A DNA stretch of 64,000 nucleotides, taken from the NCBI RefSeq assembly GCF_014836755.1, contig NZ_JACSQF010000002.1, positions 302,963 to 366,962 of the forward strand, in the 5' to 3' direction. The stretch is from Oerskovia merdavium. GTDB lineage: Bacteria > Actinomycetota > Actinomycetes > Actinomycetales > Cellulomonadaceae. Of the stretch, positions 25,990 through 34,542 are shown piece by piece; the stretch's first letter is position 1, and each line of letters begins with the position of its first letter. The translations under genes and the position numbers were made by a program. Below the pieces are notes generated by a model. That model saw only the letters and a list, made by a program, of their open reading frames with translations. It had not been told where the DNA came from and ran no database searches.

Positions 25990-27261
25990 CTACCGCTCGA
26001 ACGTCCAGTTCTTGTCGGTGAGCATGCGGGCGACCGCGAGCCCGATCGACAGCGCGATGATCACGAGCCCCGCCTCGACGGTCGACGCCAGCGCGTCGAC
26101 CGTGGCCCCGCTGTTGAACTGGTAGACGGCCCGGTACGCCGTGACCCCCGGCACCATGATGACGACGGCAGGCACCGAGAGGGTGATGCGAGGAACGTTC
26201 ATCGCGGGGGCGATGTAGGCCGCCAGGACACCGACGACGAGCGCGGTCGCCGCAGCAGCGGCCTGCGACGCGAACCCCGCGTCGATCATCAGGAGACGAC
26301 CCACGTTGGCGATCATGCCGATCGACGCGGCACCGACCGCCATCTTCCACGGGCTGTTGAACATCAGCGCGAAGCCCAGGACGCCCGCGAAGCTGGCCAG
26401 CAGCCGGAGCGCGAGGAACAGGGTGTCGTCGAGCGCGGGCGGCGGCAGCCGGTCCGGCTGGAGACCCGCGATCGCGGACACGGCCCACACCGCGAGGGCC
26501 GCCGACGCCAGGATCATCAGCGCGTAGGTCATGCGCGCGATCCCGGCCGAGAAGTCCAGCTTGGCCAGGTCCAGGGCCGCCGTCACGAGCGCGAACCCCG
26601 GCACCAGGAACAGGACCGCGGACACGTAGCCGGCCTCGTGCCCGCCGGAGAGACCCAGCACGTTCTCGAAGGCCAGGACGACCAGCAGGTACGCGGACGC
26701 CGCCACGGTCGCCGCGAGCATCGTGGTCCCGAACTGGTTGATCCCCTTGTGCAGCATGGCCCGACGCACCATCTGCCCCAGGAACGCACCGACGAACACC
26801 GCGCCGCACTCGATCACGCCGCCGTTGTTCAGGAAAGCGAACGCCGCACACGCGATCGCGGCCCACAGGGCGTTGAGGAACGCTCCGTAGAGCAGGGGCT
26901 TGGCGGCGATCCTCTCGAGCTCCGCGTCGACGTCGGCGGCCGTGACGTGCTCGGGCAGGTCCCCCACGTACGACTCGAGCTCCGACAGACGGTCCGAGTT
27001 GATGCCGACCGCGCGGACCTCGGAGACCTCGGTGCGGAAGTTCCGGTCACGGTAGGACGTCGCGGTGATCTCGGTGAGCGTCACGTGCGCGGCGGTACGG
27101 TCCAGGCCCAGCGCCCGGCCCACGCGTGTCATGTGCGACTTCACGCGGTAGCTGCCGGTCCCCGCAGAGAGCGCGAGGCGCCCGACCCGCAGGACCGTCC
27201 CGGACTGTCGGACGAGCTCGCTCGGGCCCAGGCCCGGCTCGTCGGTCGCTTCTGCTGTCAC
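25990..27261 (-). CDS. ThrE-family threonine/serine exporter
   Basis: From GTG 27261 the product has 423 residues; longer readings would run into the tRNA-Ser gene. A soluble N-domain (about 1-125, with SGTVLRVGRLALSAGTGSYRV) leads to about ten helices in two halves: the DUF1212-like part (about 130-265) and the DUF3815-like part (about 280-410), with AAYIAPAMNVPRITL and VPAVVIMVPGVTAYRA. ThrE proteins export threonine and serine by proton motive force. The ribosome site is weak (ACGGG just before GTG). It is transcribed towards the TetR gene and stops 83 bases before the TetR start. Confidence 0.85.
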   Translation of the reverse strand: MTAEATDEPGLGPSELVRQSGTVLRVGRLALSAGTGSYRVKSHMTRVGRALGLDRTAAHVTLTEITATSYRDRNFRTEVSEVRAVGINSDRLSELESYVGDLPEHVTAADVDAELERIAAKPLLYGAFLNALWAAIACAAFAFLNNGGVIECGAVFVGAFLGQMVRRAMLHKGINQFGTTMLAATVAASAYLLVVLAFENVLGLSGGHEAGYVSAVLFLVPGFALVTAALDLAKLDFSAGIARMTYALMILASAALAVWAVSAIAGLQPDRLPPPALDDTLFLALRLLASFAGVLGFALMFNSPWKMAVGAASIGMIANVGRLLMIDAGFASQAAAAATALVVGVLAAYIAPAMNVPRITLSVPAVVIMVPGVTAYRAVYQFNSGATVDALASTVEAGLVIIALSIGLAVARMLTDKNWTFER

Positions 27262-27362
27262 CCCGTCATGATGTCCCGTCCGTCCCCCCGGTGCACCCAC
27301 GGGCGACCCGGTGAGACGGTCCGGTCCACGCGTCCGGCGTGCCGCGGATCCCGCGCCACGCG

Positions 27363-27400
27363 GAGAGGCCCCGGTCCACCTGGGTGGTCCGGGGCCTCTC
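27363..27400 (-). terminator. Terminator downstream of tRNA-Ser(UGA)
   Basis: GAGAGGCCCCGGTCCACC (27363-27380) pairs with 27383-27400, with one mismatch in 18 positions. It begins eight bases after the tRNA 3' end and sits before the ThrE-like gene. Confidence 0.75.
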
Positions 27401-27407
27401 GTGAGGG

Positions 27408-27492
27408 CGGAGGGCGAGGGATTCGAACCCCCGGTTGCTTGCGCAACAACGGTTTTCAAGACCGTCACATTAGGCCGCTCTGTCAGCCCTCC
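27408..27492 (-). tRNA. tRNA-Ser (anticodon UGA)
   Basis: An 85-base class II tRNA: acceptor GGAGGGC pairs with GCCCTCC, discriminator G, long variable arm (TTGCGCAAGCAA). The anticodon arm ACGGT-CTTGAAA-ACCGT gives TGA, reading UCN codons. CCA is not encoded. The space on either side, 27262-27699, holds only this gene and the two hairpins listed. Confidence 0.95.
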
Positions 27493-27608
27493 TGGGATGC
27501 TCCGACGCACATTCTGGCACGTCGGGGCAGGAACTGGCGCCGACGGGCGCCGTGCGGGCCCCGACCGACCGTCCGGCGTGGGGAGGTGCCGTCGACCGGC
27601 ACGGAGCC

Positions 27609-27655
27609 GGCACGACGACGGCGGGTCACCCGTGGAGGGGACCCGCCGTCGTGCC
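27609..27655 (-). terminator. Terminator of the conservon operon
   Basis: GGCACGACGACGGCGGGTC pairs with GACCCGCCGTCGTGCC, with a three-base ACG bulge, around a loop of about 12 bases. It lies about 45 bases after the GTPase stop at 27700. Confidence 0.7.
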
Positions 27656-27699
27656 GTGGTCGTCGAGCAGCGGGCTGCCCGGCCAGCACGAGGTACGCG

Positions 27700-28626
27700 T
27701 CAGGCCGCGCCCGAGCGCAGCTGGCGCATCGCGAGCTGGACGAGCGAGATCAGCGTCTGCTTGGTCGCCGCACGCGAACGCGCGTCGGTGTAGAGCATGG
27801 GCACGTGCGCCGGGATCTGCAGCGCCTCACGGACGTCCTCGAGCTTGTGCTTGGCGACGCCGTCGAAGCAGTTGACGCCCACGACGAACGGGATGCCGCG
27901 CGACTCGAAGTAGTCGATCGCCGGGAAGCACTGCTCCAGGCGGTCGGTGTCCACCAGCACGACGGCACCGATCGCACCGCGCACCAGGTCGTCCCACATG
28001 AACAGGAAGCGGTCCTGTCCCGGGGTGCCGAACAGGTAGAGCCACAGCGAGCCCGGGAGCTCGATACGACCGAAGTCCATCGCGACCGTGGTCGTCATCT
28101 TGCGGTCGCTCACGCCACCCGCGTCGTCGACCCCCACCGAGTGCTCCGTCATCGCGGCCTCGGTGTTGAGCGGCTCGATGTCCGAGATGGACCCGATGAA
28201 CGTCGTCTTGCCCACGGCGAAGCCACCGGCGACGACGATCTTGACGACCGTCGGCGCGGTCCGCGTCGCCTGGGGAGCAGAAGCCGGAGCCGCTGCGGGC
28301 TGAGCGGGTGCCGGCTGCTGTGGCTGCGGAGCCGCAGCGGCGGCCGGGGCAGGCGTCTGCTGCACGGGCGGCGTCTGGTGGACCGTCGGGGCCTGCTGCG
28401 CAGCGACCGGGGCGGGGTGGTGCTGCGCGGCCGCCGGAGCGGCTGCACCCTGGGGGCTCAGGACGCTCTGCCGGACCGGGGCCGGCGCCTGCACGGCAGG
28501 AGCCTGCACGGTGGGCGCACCTCCGCCGACGGGCGCGACCGGAGCCCAGGACGGGCCCGTGACGGCCGGACCGGCGCCGGGCTGCGGCTGACCGGCCGAG
28601 GCAGCGTCAGAGGGTGGAAATGCCAT
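27700..28626 (-). CDS. cvnD: Conservon small GTPase (CvnD-like)
   Basis: A 308-residue protein. Residues 1-125 are a disordered Ala/Pro/Gln-rich tail; the GTPase core (about 126-300) starts TVVKIVVAGGFAVGKTTFIG with G1 box GGFAVGKT. The switch region gives MTTTVAMDFGRI, G3 is LFGTPGQDRF, and NCFD stands where the NKxD box is expected, as in MglA-like conservon GTPases. I chose ATG 28626 (GGAGAG nine bases upstream), which overlaps the end of the DUF742 gene by 20 bases. It is the output component of the adjacent kinase, roadblock and DUF742 proteins, cycling between GDP and GTP at the membrane. Confidence 0.9.
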   Translation of the reverse strand: MAFPPSDAASAGQPQPGAGPAVTGPSWAPVAPVGGGAPTVQAPAVQAPAPVRQSVLSPQGAAAPAAAQHHPAPVAAQQAPTVHQTPPVQQTPAPAAAAAPQPQQPAPAQPAAAPASAPQATRTAPTVVKIVVAGGFAVGKTTFIGSISDIEPLNTEAAMTEHSVGVDDAGGVSDRKMTTTVAMDFGRIELPGSLWLYLFGTPGQDRFLFMWDDLVRGAIGAVVLVDTDRLEQCFPAIDYFESRGIPFVVGVNCFDGVAKHKLEDVREALQIPAHVPMLYTDARSRAATKQTLISLVQLAMRQLRSGAA

Positions 28627-29023
28627 TGAGAACACTCTCCAAGATGCTCAGGGACAGTCCCGAGTTGCTGCCGCCGTGGCCGGTGTGGACGTTCAACGGT
28701 GTCGACGTGTGAACCGTCAGGTAGTTGTCCTCGGCGAGGTCGGCGACGAGGATGCGGGTGACGCCGAGGGGCATCCGCAGCAGCGCTGAGAGCTCGGCGA
28801 TCGACACGTAGTTGTGAGCAGCGTGCTGGAGGATCGCGCGCTTCTCAGGAGGAAGGCCGTAGCTGTTCACAGCACCCGGCATCACCTCGACGAGGGCCTC
28901 GAGCGGAAGGTCCGAGGTCGCCGAACGGACACGTCCGCCGGTGACCGCGTACGGACGGACCGTCGCGGCCTCGTACGAGTCCGAGCTGTGGGCTCCCAAG
29001 CTGCCAAAAGGTGCGTTCGTCAT
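28607..29023 (-). CDS. cvnC: Conservon DUF742 protein (CvnC-like)
   Basis: A 138-residue protein. DUF742 proteins carry a winged-helix-like fold; here VRPYAVTGGRVRS, LPPEKRAILQHAAHNYVSIAELSALLRM-type helices and ILVADLAEDNYLTVH are visible. I prefer ATG 29023 (GAGG nine bases upstream, ten bases after the roadblock stop) over the in-frame TTG 29065, which would overlap the upstream gene. In conservons this protein works with the roadblock protein between the sensor kinase and the GTPase. Confidence 0.88.
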   Translation of the reverse strand: MTNAPFGSLGAHSSDSYEAATVRPYAVTGGRVRSATSDLPLEALVEVMPGAVNSYGLPPEKRAILQHAAHNYVSIAELSALLRMPLGVTRILVADLAEDNYLTVHTSTPLNVHTGHGGSNSGLSLSILESVLNGISTL

Positions 29024-29033
29024 CGACCTAACC

Positions 29034-29483
29034 TCATCCCACCGGGGCTCGTGTTGCTCCGTCAACAGGCAGGCTACCGCGCATCTCCGAGATCAGCTGA
29101 GGCGTCAGCGTGGCCTCGGTACGGGAGACGAGAAGTGCCATCTCGTAGCCGATCAGTCCGATGTCGCACGTCGACTCCGCGACGACGCCGAGGACCGATC
29201 CGTTCGACACGTTCATGAGGAAGAGGAAGCCGTTGTCCATCTCGACGATCGACTGCCGGACGTTGCCACCGTTGAGCTGGCGTGCCGCCCCACGGGTCAG
29301 GCTGGACATGCCGGACACGATCGCGGCGAGCTGGTCACCGCTCGTGCGGTCCAGCTGGTCGGACATCGCCATGAGCAGGCCGTCCGCCGACACCACCAGG
29401 GTGTGCCGACTTCCCGGGACGGTCCGCACGAAGTTGTCGAGCAACCACCCGAAATTGGTTGCTTCGGTGCTGAGCGCGTTCAC
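29034..29483 (-). CDS. cvnB: Conservon roadblock/LC7 protein (CvnB-like)
   Basis: A 149-residue roadblock/LC7 fold protein: NFGWLLDNFVRTVPGSRHTL, VVSADGLLMA, DQLAAIVSGMSSLTRGA, IVEMDNGFLFLM and GYEMALLV mark the alternating helix and sheet pattern. AGGAGG precedes ATG 29483. Roadblock proteins regulate Ras-like GTPases, and in conservons this one is thought to act as activator or exchange partner for the CvnD GTPase. It sits 40 bases after the kinase gene in the same operon. Confidence 0.92.
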   Translation of the reverse strand: MNALSTEATNFGWLLDNFVRTVPGSRHTLVVSADGLLMAMSDQLDRTSGDQLAAIVSGMSSLTRGAARQLNGGNVRQSIVEMDNGFLFLMNVSNGSVLGVVAESTCDIGLIGYEMALLVSRTEATLTPQLISEMRGSLPVDGATRAPVG

Positions 29484-29523
29484 ACTTCCTCCTTGTCAGT
29501 TGCCACAGACGGCGAGCTGTTCG

Positions 29524-32500
29524 TTACCGCGACTGCGGCGCTGAGTCAGGGACATCATTCCCGTGCGAGGACAGATCCGTCGACCCCGTCTCGTCGTCGG
29601 CCTCGACCCGTCCCCGGGCCGTCGCCGACTGGAAGGCCGCGAGACGGGCTCGCAGCTGCTCAGGGTCGCGATCGATCTTCGCGGTGAACCGGTCGACGTA
29701 CTCCTCGCGGTTCACCGTCCGTGCGCGCCGCGTCAGTCCGGACGCCGTGACGTCGGACTGGGCCTGGGGGCTGTAGGTGCCCGCGGACTCCGCGAACGCC
29801 TTGCCCTGGACCTCGGGCCCGTTGCGCAGCAGCGTGGACATCTCCTCGTAGAGCACGGCCGAGGCGATCCAGTCGGACCGCGCCTCGACCGAGTCCGACA
29901 CGTAGGTCGGGTCGAGGGGCTCGATCGGCTCCTGGGCCGGTCGGCGGACCAGCGGTGCCGAGGCCGTGGGCGCGGCGACCTGCGGCTGTGCCGCGGTCGG
30001 CGGCGCGAACGAGGTCGGCGCGGCCGGGGCAGCGAAGGCGACGGGCTGCGGCTGCTGGTAGGCGACCGGCGCGGCCTGGGGCTGCTGGTACCCGACGGCA
30101 GCGGGCTGCTGCACGGCAGGAGCCTGCGGCTGCTGGTACGTGGCCGCGGGAGCCTGCTGGTCCGTGCCGGCGGGCTGCGAGGCGAGCGCTGCCGACGACG
30201 GCCGGATGACGGGCAGGGTGCCCGTCCGCGGGCGACGGTTGAAGATCCCGCGCTTGCGCGCCTGGCTCTCACGCAGCGACCGGCGCGTCGGCAGGTCGGC
30301 CATGAGGTCCTCGAACTTCGGCAGAGCCTCGAACGAGAGCTCCTCGGGGATCTCCTCCCGGTGCAGCGGCGCGACGGGCGCGGCCTGCGCGGCGGGAGCC
30401 GCGAACGGCGGAGCCGCCTGCACGACCGGGGGCTCGAAGCTCGCCGCAGGAGCCGCGACCGGAGCCTCGTACGCCACGACGGGCGGAGCCGCCTGCACGA
30501 CCGGGGGCTCGAAGCTCGCCGCAGGAGGCGCGACCGGAGCCTCGTACGCCACGACGGGCGGGGCGAACTGCTGGACCGGGGCCTCGGCCGCCGCCGGCGC
30601 GTTGCGCTGCGGAAGGTCGGGTACGGGAGCCTGCGGCTCCACGGCCTGGACTTCCCGCGCAGCGGCAGGAGCGTCGGCGACGGGAGCCTCCGCGACCGGC
30701 GCGACGGGTGCTACGGCGATCGGCTGTTCCGCGGGCGCCGCGTCGGCCTCGGACGCACCGAGCGGCTCGATCGCGAACTGCGGGGCCCAGGTGCCGTCGT
30801 CGGGCACGAAGTCCGGGACGGAGATGTCGGTCGCCGAGACGTCCGGGGCTGCGTCGAGCTCGACGGCCTGCTGCTCGGCGGTGCTCGGGTCGGTCGTGCC
30901 CAGGGCCCGGAAGCTCGAGAACATCGCGGACCGCGTGCTCACGTCCAGGACGGGGATCTCGGCGGAAGCAGGCTGGACGGGCGGCATGACGCCGGTCGTC
31001 TCCGCAGGGCTCGAGGCGCGAGCGCGGCTCGGCAGCGAGTTGCCCGTGGCAGCGACACCCTCCGGCGGTGACCACGCGTCGGGGGCCGCGGGCAGGTCCA
31101 GGGGCAGCGACGGGGTGGCCAACGGCGGCAGGATGATCGAGCCGGTCTGCGGACCGGGGACGAACGAGGCGCTGGGTGCAGACCCGGCGGGGTCCATGCC
31201 GCGCGAACGGCGGCGGGGCATGCCCGTGGACGTGGCACCGTCGGTCAGCGCGGCGAGGTCGACGGCCACGGCGACCGGGGCCTCGTGGTCGATCTGCGGC
31301 GTCGAGGTCGTGGCCGGTCCCGAGTACACGGGTGCGGTCGGCTGCGGAGCGGGCGCCGAGATCTGGTCCGCCGCGACCTGCGTGCGGTTGTCCAGCGGGT
31401 CCGTCGGCATCGGCAGCGGCACGTTGGAGTCGGGCACGAACAGGACGTTCGGGAAGCTCACCGTGACGAGCGTCCCCGCACCCTCGGGGGCGCGCTCGAA
31501 CGTGACGCGCGCACCCAGGCGGTCGGAGATGCGTCCGACCACGTACAGGCCCAGACGCTGCGACCCGACGACGTCCGACGCGGCGTGCGCGTTGACCTTG
31601 CGGTTCGCCTCGCCGATCTCCTCGGGAGTCATGCCGAGCCCGTGGTCGCGGATGATGATCTTGACGAAGCGCTCGTCGCGCCCCGTGCTGACCTCGACCG
31701 GGGTGTGCGGCTCCGAGAACATGGTCGCGTTCTCGAGGAGCTCGGCGATGAGGTGTGCCGCGTTGAGGGCGTTGTGCCCCAGCATGAGCGGGTCGACGAC
31801 CAGGTTCAGGCGGACGCGGTCGTACAGCTCGATCTCGGACGACGCCGTACGGATGACGTCGGAGGCCGGCATGGGCTGGCGCACGCGTCGGCCCGAGTCG
31901 ATGCCCGCGAGGACCAGGAGCGACTCGGCGTTACGACGCATCCGCGTCGCGAGGTGGTCGAGGCGGAACAGGTTCGACAGCGTGTTCGCGTCTTCCTCGG
32001 ACCGCTCGAGGTCGTCGAGGAACGCGAGCTGACGGTTGAGGAGGACCTGGTCACGGCGCGCGACGTTGACGAACATCTCGGCGATCGAGCCACGGAGAGC
32101 GGCCTGCTCCCTCGCGACCTGGATGGTCGTGGAGTTCACGTCGTTGAACGCGTTGGCGAGCTGGCCGACCTCGTCGGTCGACTCGATCTCGATCGGCTGG
32201 ATGCTGATGCCAGGCCCCTGACCGGGGATCGACACCTGCTCGACGAGGCGGGGCAGCTGGTCACGCACGTCCTGGGCTGCGTCGGTCAGACGACGCAGCG
32301 GGTTCACGATCTGGCGGGCGATGGCACCGGCCACCGCGATCGTGGCGCCGAAGGCGAGCAGGGTCACGAGGATCGTGATCACGGCTCGCGTCACCGCGGC
32401 CGTCGCGTTGTCCGACGCGATCTCGCCCGTCTCCGCGAGGACCTTGTCTCGGACCGGGGTGATGCCCTCGAGGTCCTTGGTCGACGCGCTGGCCCAGTCC

Positions 32501-33300
32501 TGCTTGCCGGTCACGCCGTACGCACCGTTTCCGGCGAGCCCGGTACGCAGCGTGACGTAGGTGCCGATGGGGGACGGGATGGTCGTCTCGGGGATGCGCA
32601 GCTCACGGACGGACTTGCGCGCCTGGTCAGCCTTGGTGTCACCCTCACCGATCAGTCGGGCGACGCGGAGCGAGTCGTTCGCGGCGTTCTCACCGGCGGC
32701 GATGTCGTTGAAGAGGAACTGGACCACGGGGAGCTCGAGCGCGACCTGGCTCATGAGCACGTCGGCGTCGACGTACGCGTCGAGGAACTGGGCGAGACGG
32801 CGGTCGTCGGACGTGTCCGCGAGGACTCGGGGGACGTCGAGGGCGTCGTCGATCAGGGCGTTGTACTTGGCCGTGAACCCGAGCTCCTGGTGAGCGTTGG
32901 TGTCCGACTTCTTGCGGATGTCCGCGAGCTCGGCCCGGTCCTTGACCGTCGCGTCGACGGCGTCACGCACGCGCTGGTCGAGCATCGACAGGTTGAGGCC
33001 GGAGTACACGGCGTCGCGGCGGTCGAGAGCCTTGTTCGTCGCGAGGCGGGCCTCCTCGACCAGGGCGGCACCGTTCTCGACCCCGCGGACGCGCTGGATC
33101 TCGGCGGCTCGCTCGGCGGCGACGGCCTTGCCGGCGACGTCCTGGGTCGCGAACGCCTTGACCAGTGCCTGTGTCTGCTGGGCGACCCGCGCCTCGTTGA
33201 TCGCCTGGACCGAGAAGATCGTCGCGGCCAGGAACAGGACGAGGACAGGCAGCGCGAGTGCCGCAAGGATCTTCCCGCGAACGCTCAACCTGCGGAGCAT
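29524..33300 (-). CDS. cvnA: Conservon sensor histidine kinase-like protein (CvnA-like) with long disordered tail
   Basis: The protein has 1258 residues. The first helix (about 8-30) anchors an extracytoplasmic nitrate-sensor-like helical domain (about 35-300), followed by a second helix (about 303-325), HAMP (NPLRRLTDAAQDVRDQL, about 334), a dimerisation helix and an HATPase domain (about 510-640). The N-box is LIAELLENATMFSEPH and the G-boxes are RDHGLGMT and GLYVVGRI. No clear phospho-accepting His motif is visible, as is usual for conservon kinases. Residues about 650-1258 are Pro/Ala/Gln-rich and include a perfect-period duplication (see 30411-30560). ATG 33300 has GGAGAGAGG upstream. 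It is the first gene of the cvnABCD operon. Confidence 0.9.
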   Translation of the reverse strand: MLRRLSVRGKILAALALPVLVLFLAATIFSVQAINEARVAQQTQALVKAFATQDVAGKAVAAERAAEIQRVRGVENGAALVEEARLATNKALDRRDAVYSGLNLSMLDQRVRDAVDATVKDRAELADIRKKSDTNAHQELGFTAKYNALIDDALDVPRVLADTSDDRRLAQFLDAYVDADVLMSQVALELPVVQFLFNDIAAGENAANDSLRVARLIGEGDTKADQARKSVRELRIPETTIPSPIGTYVTLRTGLAGNGAYGVTGKQDWASASTKDLEGITPVRDKVLAETGEIASDNATAAVTRAVITILVTLLAFGATIAVAGAIARQIVNPLRRLTDAAQDVRDQLPRLVEQVSIPGQGPGISIQPIEIESTDEVGQLANAFNDVNSTTIQVAREQAALRGSIAEMFVNVARRDQVLLNRQLAFLDDLERSEEDANTLSNLFRLDHLATRMRRNAESLLVLAGIDSGRRVRQPMPASDVIRTASSEIELYDRVRLNLVVDPLMLGHNALNAAHLIAELLENATMFSEPHTPVEVSTGRDERFVKIIIRDHGLGMTPEEIGEANRKVNAHAASDVVGSQRLGLYVVGRISDRLGARVTFERAPEGAGTLVTVSFPNVLFVPDSNVPLPMPTDPLDNRTQVAADQISAPAPQPTAPVYSGPATTSTPQIDHEAPVAVAVDLAALTDGATSTGMPRRRSRGMDPAGSAPSASFVPGPQTGSIILPPLATPSLPLDLPAAPDAWSPPEGVAATGNSLPSRARASSPAETTGVMPPVQPASAEIPVLDVSTRSAMFSSFRALGTTDPSTAEQQAVELDAAPDVSATDISVPDFVPDDGTWAPQFAIEPLGASEADAAPAEQPIAVAPVAPVAEAPVADAPAAAREVQAVEPQAPVPDLPQRNAPAAAEAPVQQFAPPVVAYEAPVAPPAASFEPPVVQAAPPVVAYEAPVAAPAASFEPPVVQAAPPFAAPAAQAAPVAPLHREEIPEELSFEALPKFEDLMADLPTRRSLRESQARKRGIFNRRPRTGTLPVIRPSSAALASQPAGTDQQAPAATYQQPQAPAVQQPAAVGYQQPQAAPVAYQQPQPVAFAAPAAPTSFAPPTAAQPQVAAPTASAPLVRRPAQEPIEPLDPTYVSDSVEARSDWIASAVLYEEMSTLLRNGPEVQGKAFAESAGTYSPQAQSDVTASGLTRRARTVNREEYVDRFTAKIDRDPEQLRARLAAFQSATARGRVEADDETGSTDLSSHGNDVPDSAPQSR
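30411..30560 (-). repeat. 75-bp tandem duplication in the conservon kinase tail
   Basis: Two adjacent 75-base copies (30411-30485 and 30486-30560) differ at only a few positions. Each encodes 25 residues with the core VAYEAPVA...AASFEPPVVQAAPP. The period is a whole number of codons, so the frame is kept. Confidence 0.85.
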
Positions 33301-33401
33301 ACGAACCTCTCTCCAAACCCTGTAACCAGCGGAAGTTCGTGGGTCCCGATCGCCTCCGACCGTCCCCCACGCGCCAGACGTGCGTACTAACTATCGGTGC
33401 A

Positions 33402-33438
33402 CTTGCCCCGCAGACCTAATCCGGTCATCCGGGGCAAG
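33402..33438. repeat. Inverted repeat in the divergent region cvnA / quinone oxidoreductase
   Basis: CTTGCCCCG (33402-33410) and CGGGGCAAG (33430-33438) form a nine-base inverted repeat across 19 bases. It lies about 100 bases upstream of the kinase gene and 70 upstream of the oxidoreductase gene. It may be a regulator site; no known box matches. Confidence 0.4.
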
Positions 33439-33509
33439 GTGGTACGTCGAGCCTCGGCTCTCCGCTGACCGACACGAATCCTCGCCGACGAGGACGTAGT
33501 GTCTTTTGT

Positions 33510-34487
33510 GTGCGAGCCGTCACGATAGCGGCCCCGGGCGGGCCAGAGAAACTCACCATGTCCACACTCCCCGACCCCGAACCGGGTCCTGGGGAGGTCG
33601 TGATCGACGTCGCTTCGAGTGGCGTGAACCCTGCTGACCTGCTACAACGCGCCGGACACTACCCTCCGCCGCCGGGCGCCCCGGTATGGCCGGGTCTCGA
33701 GGTCTCTGGGGTGATTTCTGCCGTTGGCCCGCGTCTCACAGAGTGGGACGTCGGCGACGAGGTCGTCGCCCTCCTCGACGGGGGAGGCTACGCGGAGAAG
33801 GTCTGCGTCCGGGCGTCCCAGGTGCTCCCACTGCCCGACGGCGTCGCGCTCGTCGACGGGGCCGCCCTGCCGGAGGCGGTCTGCACCGCGTGGAGCAACC
33901 TGGTCGACGTCGGGCGCCTCGCCCGGGGCGAGGTCCTGCTGGTGCACGGCGGCTCAGGGGGCGTCGGGTCGGTCGCCACGCAGATCGGTGCGGCCCTCGG
34001 CGCCCGGGTGATCGCGACCGCGGGCGGTCCCGAGCGCACGGCACGCTGCCTCACGCTCGGCGCGGAGGCCGCCGTCGATCATCGGGCCGAGGACTTCGTC
34101 GCGGCCGTGCGCGACGCCTCCGGGGGCGCCGGCGCGGACGTGGTGCTCGACGTCGTCGGGGCCGCCTATCTCCCCGACAACCTCCGGGTGCTCGCGACGG
34201 GCGGACGGCTGGTCGTGATCGGGATGCAGAGGGGACGTCGCGGTGAGCTCGACCTGGCGATGCTGCTCGCCAAGCGCGCCCAGGTGAGCGGCACGACCCT
34301 GCGTGCGCGGCCCGCCGAGGAGAAGGCCCGGCTCGTCCGCGACGTGCTCGAGCACGTCTGGCCCCTGGTCGCCGACGGGCGCGTACGGCCCGTCGTGCAC
34401 GCGAGGCTGCCCCTGGAGCGTGCCGCGGACGCGCACCGGCTCCTGGAGTCGGGCGAGGTGTTCGGCAAGGTTCTCCTGCTTCCCTGA
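33510..34487 (+). CDS. NAD(P)H:quinone oxidoreductase-family (zinc-free MDR) protein
   Basis: A 325-residue medium-chain reductase without zinc ligands. The GroES-like N-domain contains SSGVNPADLLQRAGHYPPPPG; the Rossmann domain starts near residue 140 with LLVHGGSGGVGSVATQIG. DVVLDVVGAAYLPDNLRVLA and the end LLESGEVFGKVLLLP fit the QOR/PIG3 subgroup. It reduces quinones or related carbonyls with NADPH. TAGTGT lies seven bases before GTG 33510 with no clear ribosome site, so the mRNA is probably leaderless. It diverges from the conservon. Confidence 0.9.
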   Translation: MRAVTIAAPGGPEKLTMSTLPDPEPGPGEVVIDVASSGVNPADLLQRAGHYPPPPGAPVWPGLEVSGVISAVGPRLTEWDVGDEVVALLDGGGYAEKVCVRASQVLPLPDGVALVDGAALPEAVCTAWSNLVDVGRLARGEVLLVHGGSGGVGSVATQIGAALGARVIATAGGPERTARCLTLGAEAAVDHRAEDFVAAVRDASGGAGADVVLDVVGAAYLPDNLRVLATGGRLVVIGMQRGRRGELDLAMLLAKRAQVSGTTLRARPAEEKARLVRDVLEHVWPLVADGRVRPVVHARLPLERAADAHRLLESGEVFGKVLLLP

Positions 34488-34542
34488 CGCAAGGTTCGCC
34501 CCGACCGTCGCGCCGGGCGCCTGTTCGGGTCAGACTGGGGCG

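Noticed and set aside
18690..27492. tRNA genes as integration sites of a mobile element
   Set aside because: No integrase gene, no direct repeats of tRNA 3' ends and no change in composition were seen near any of the three tRNAs.
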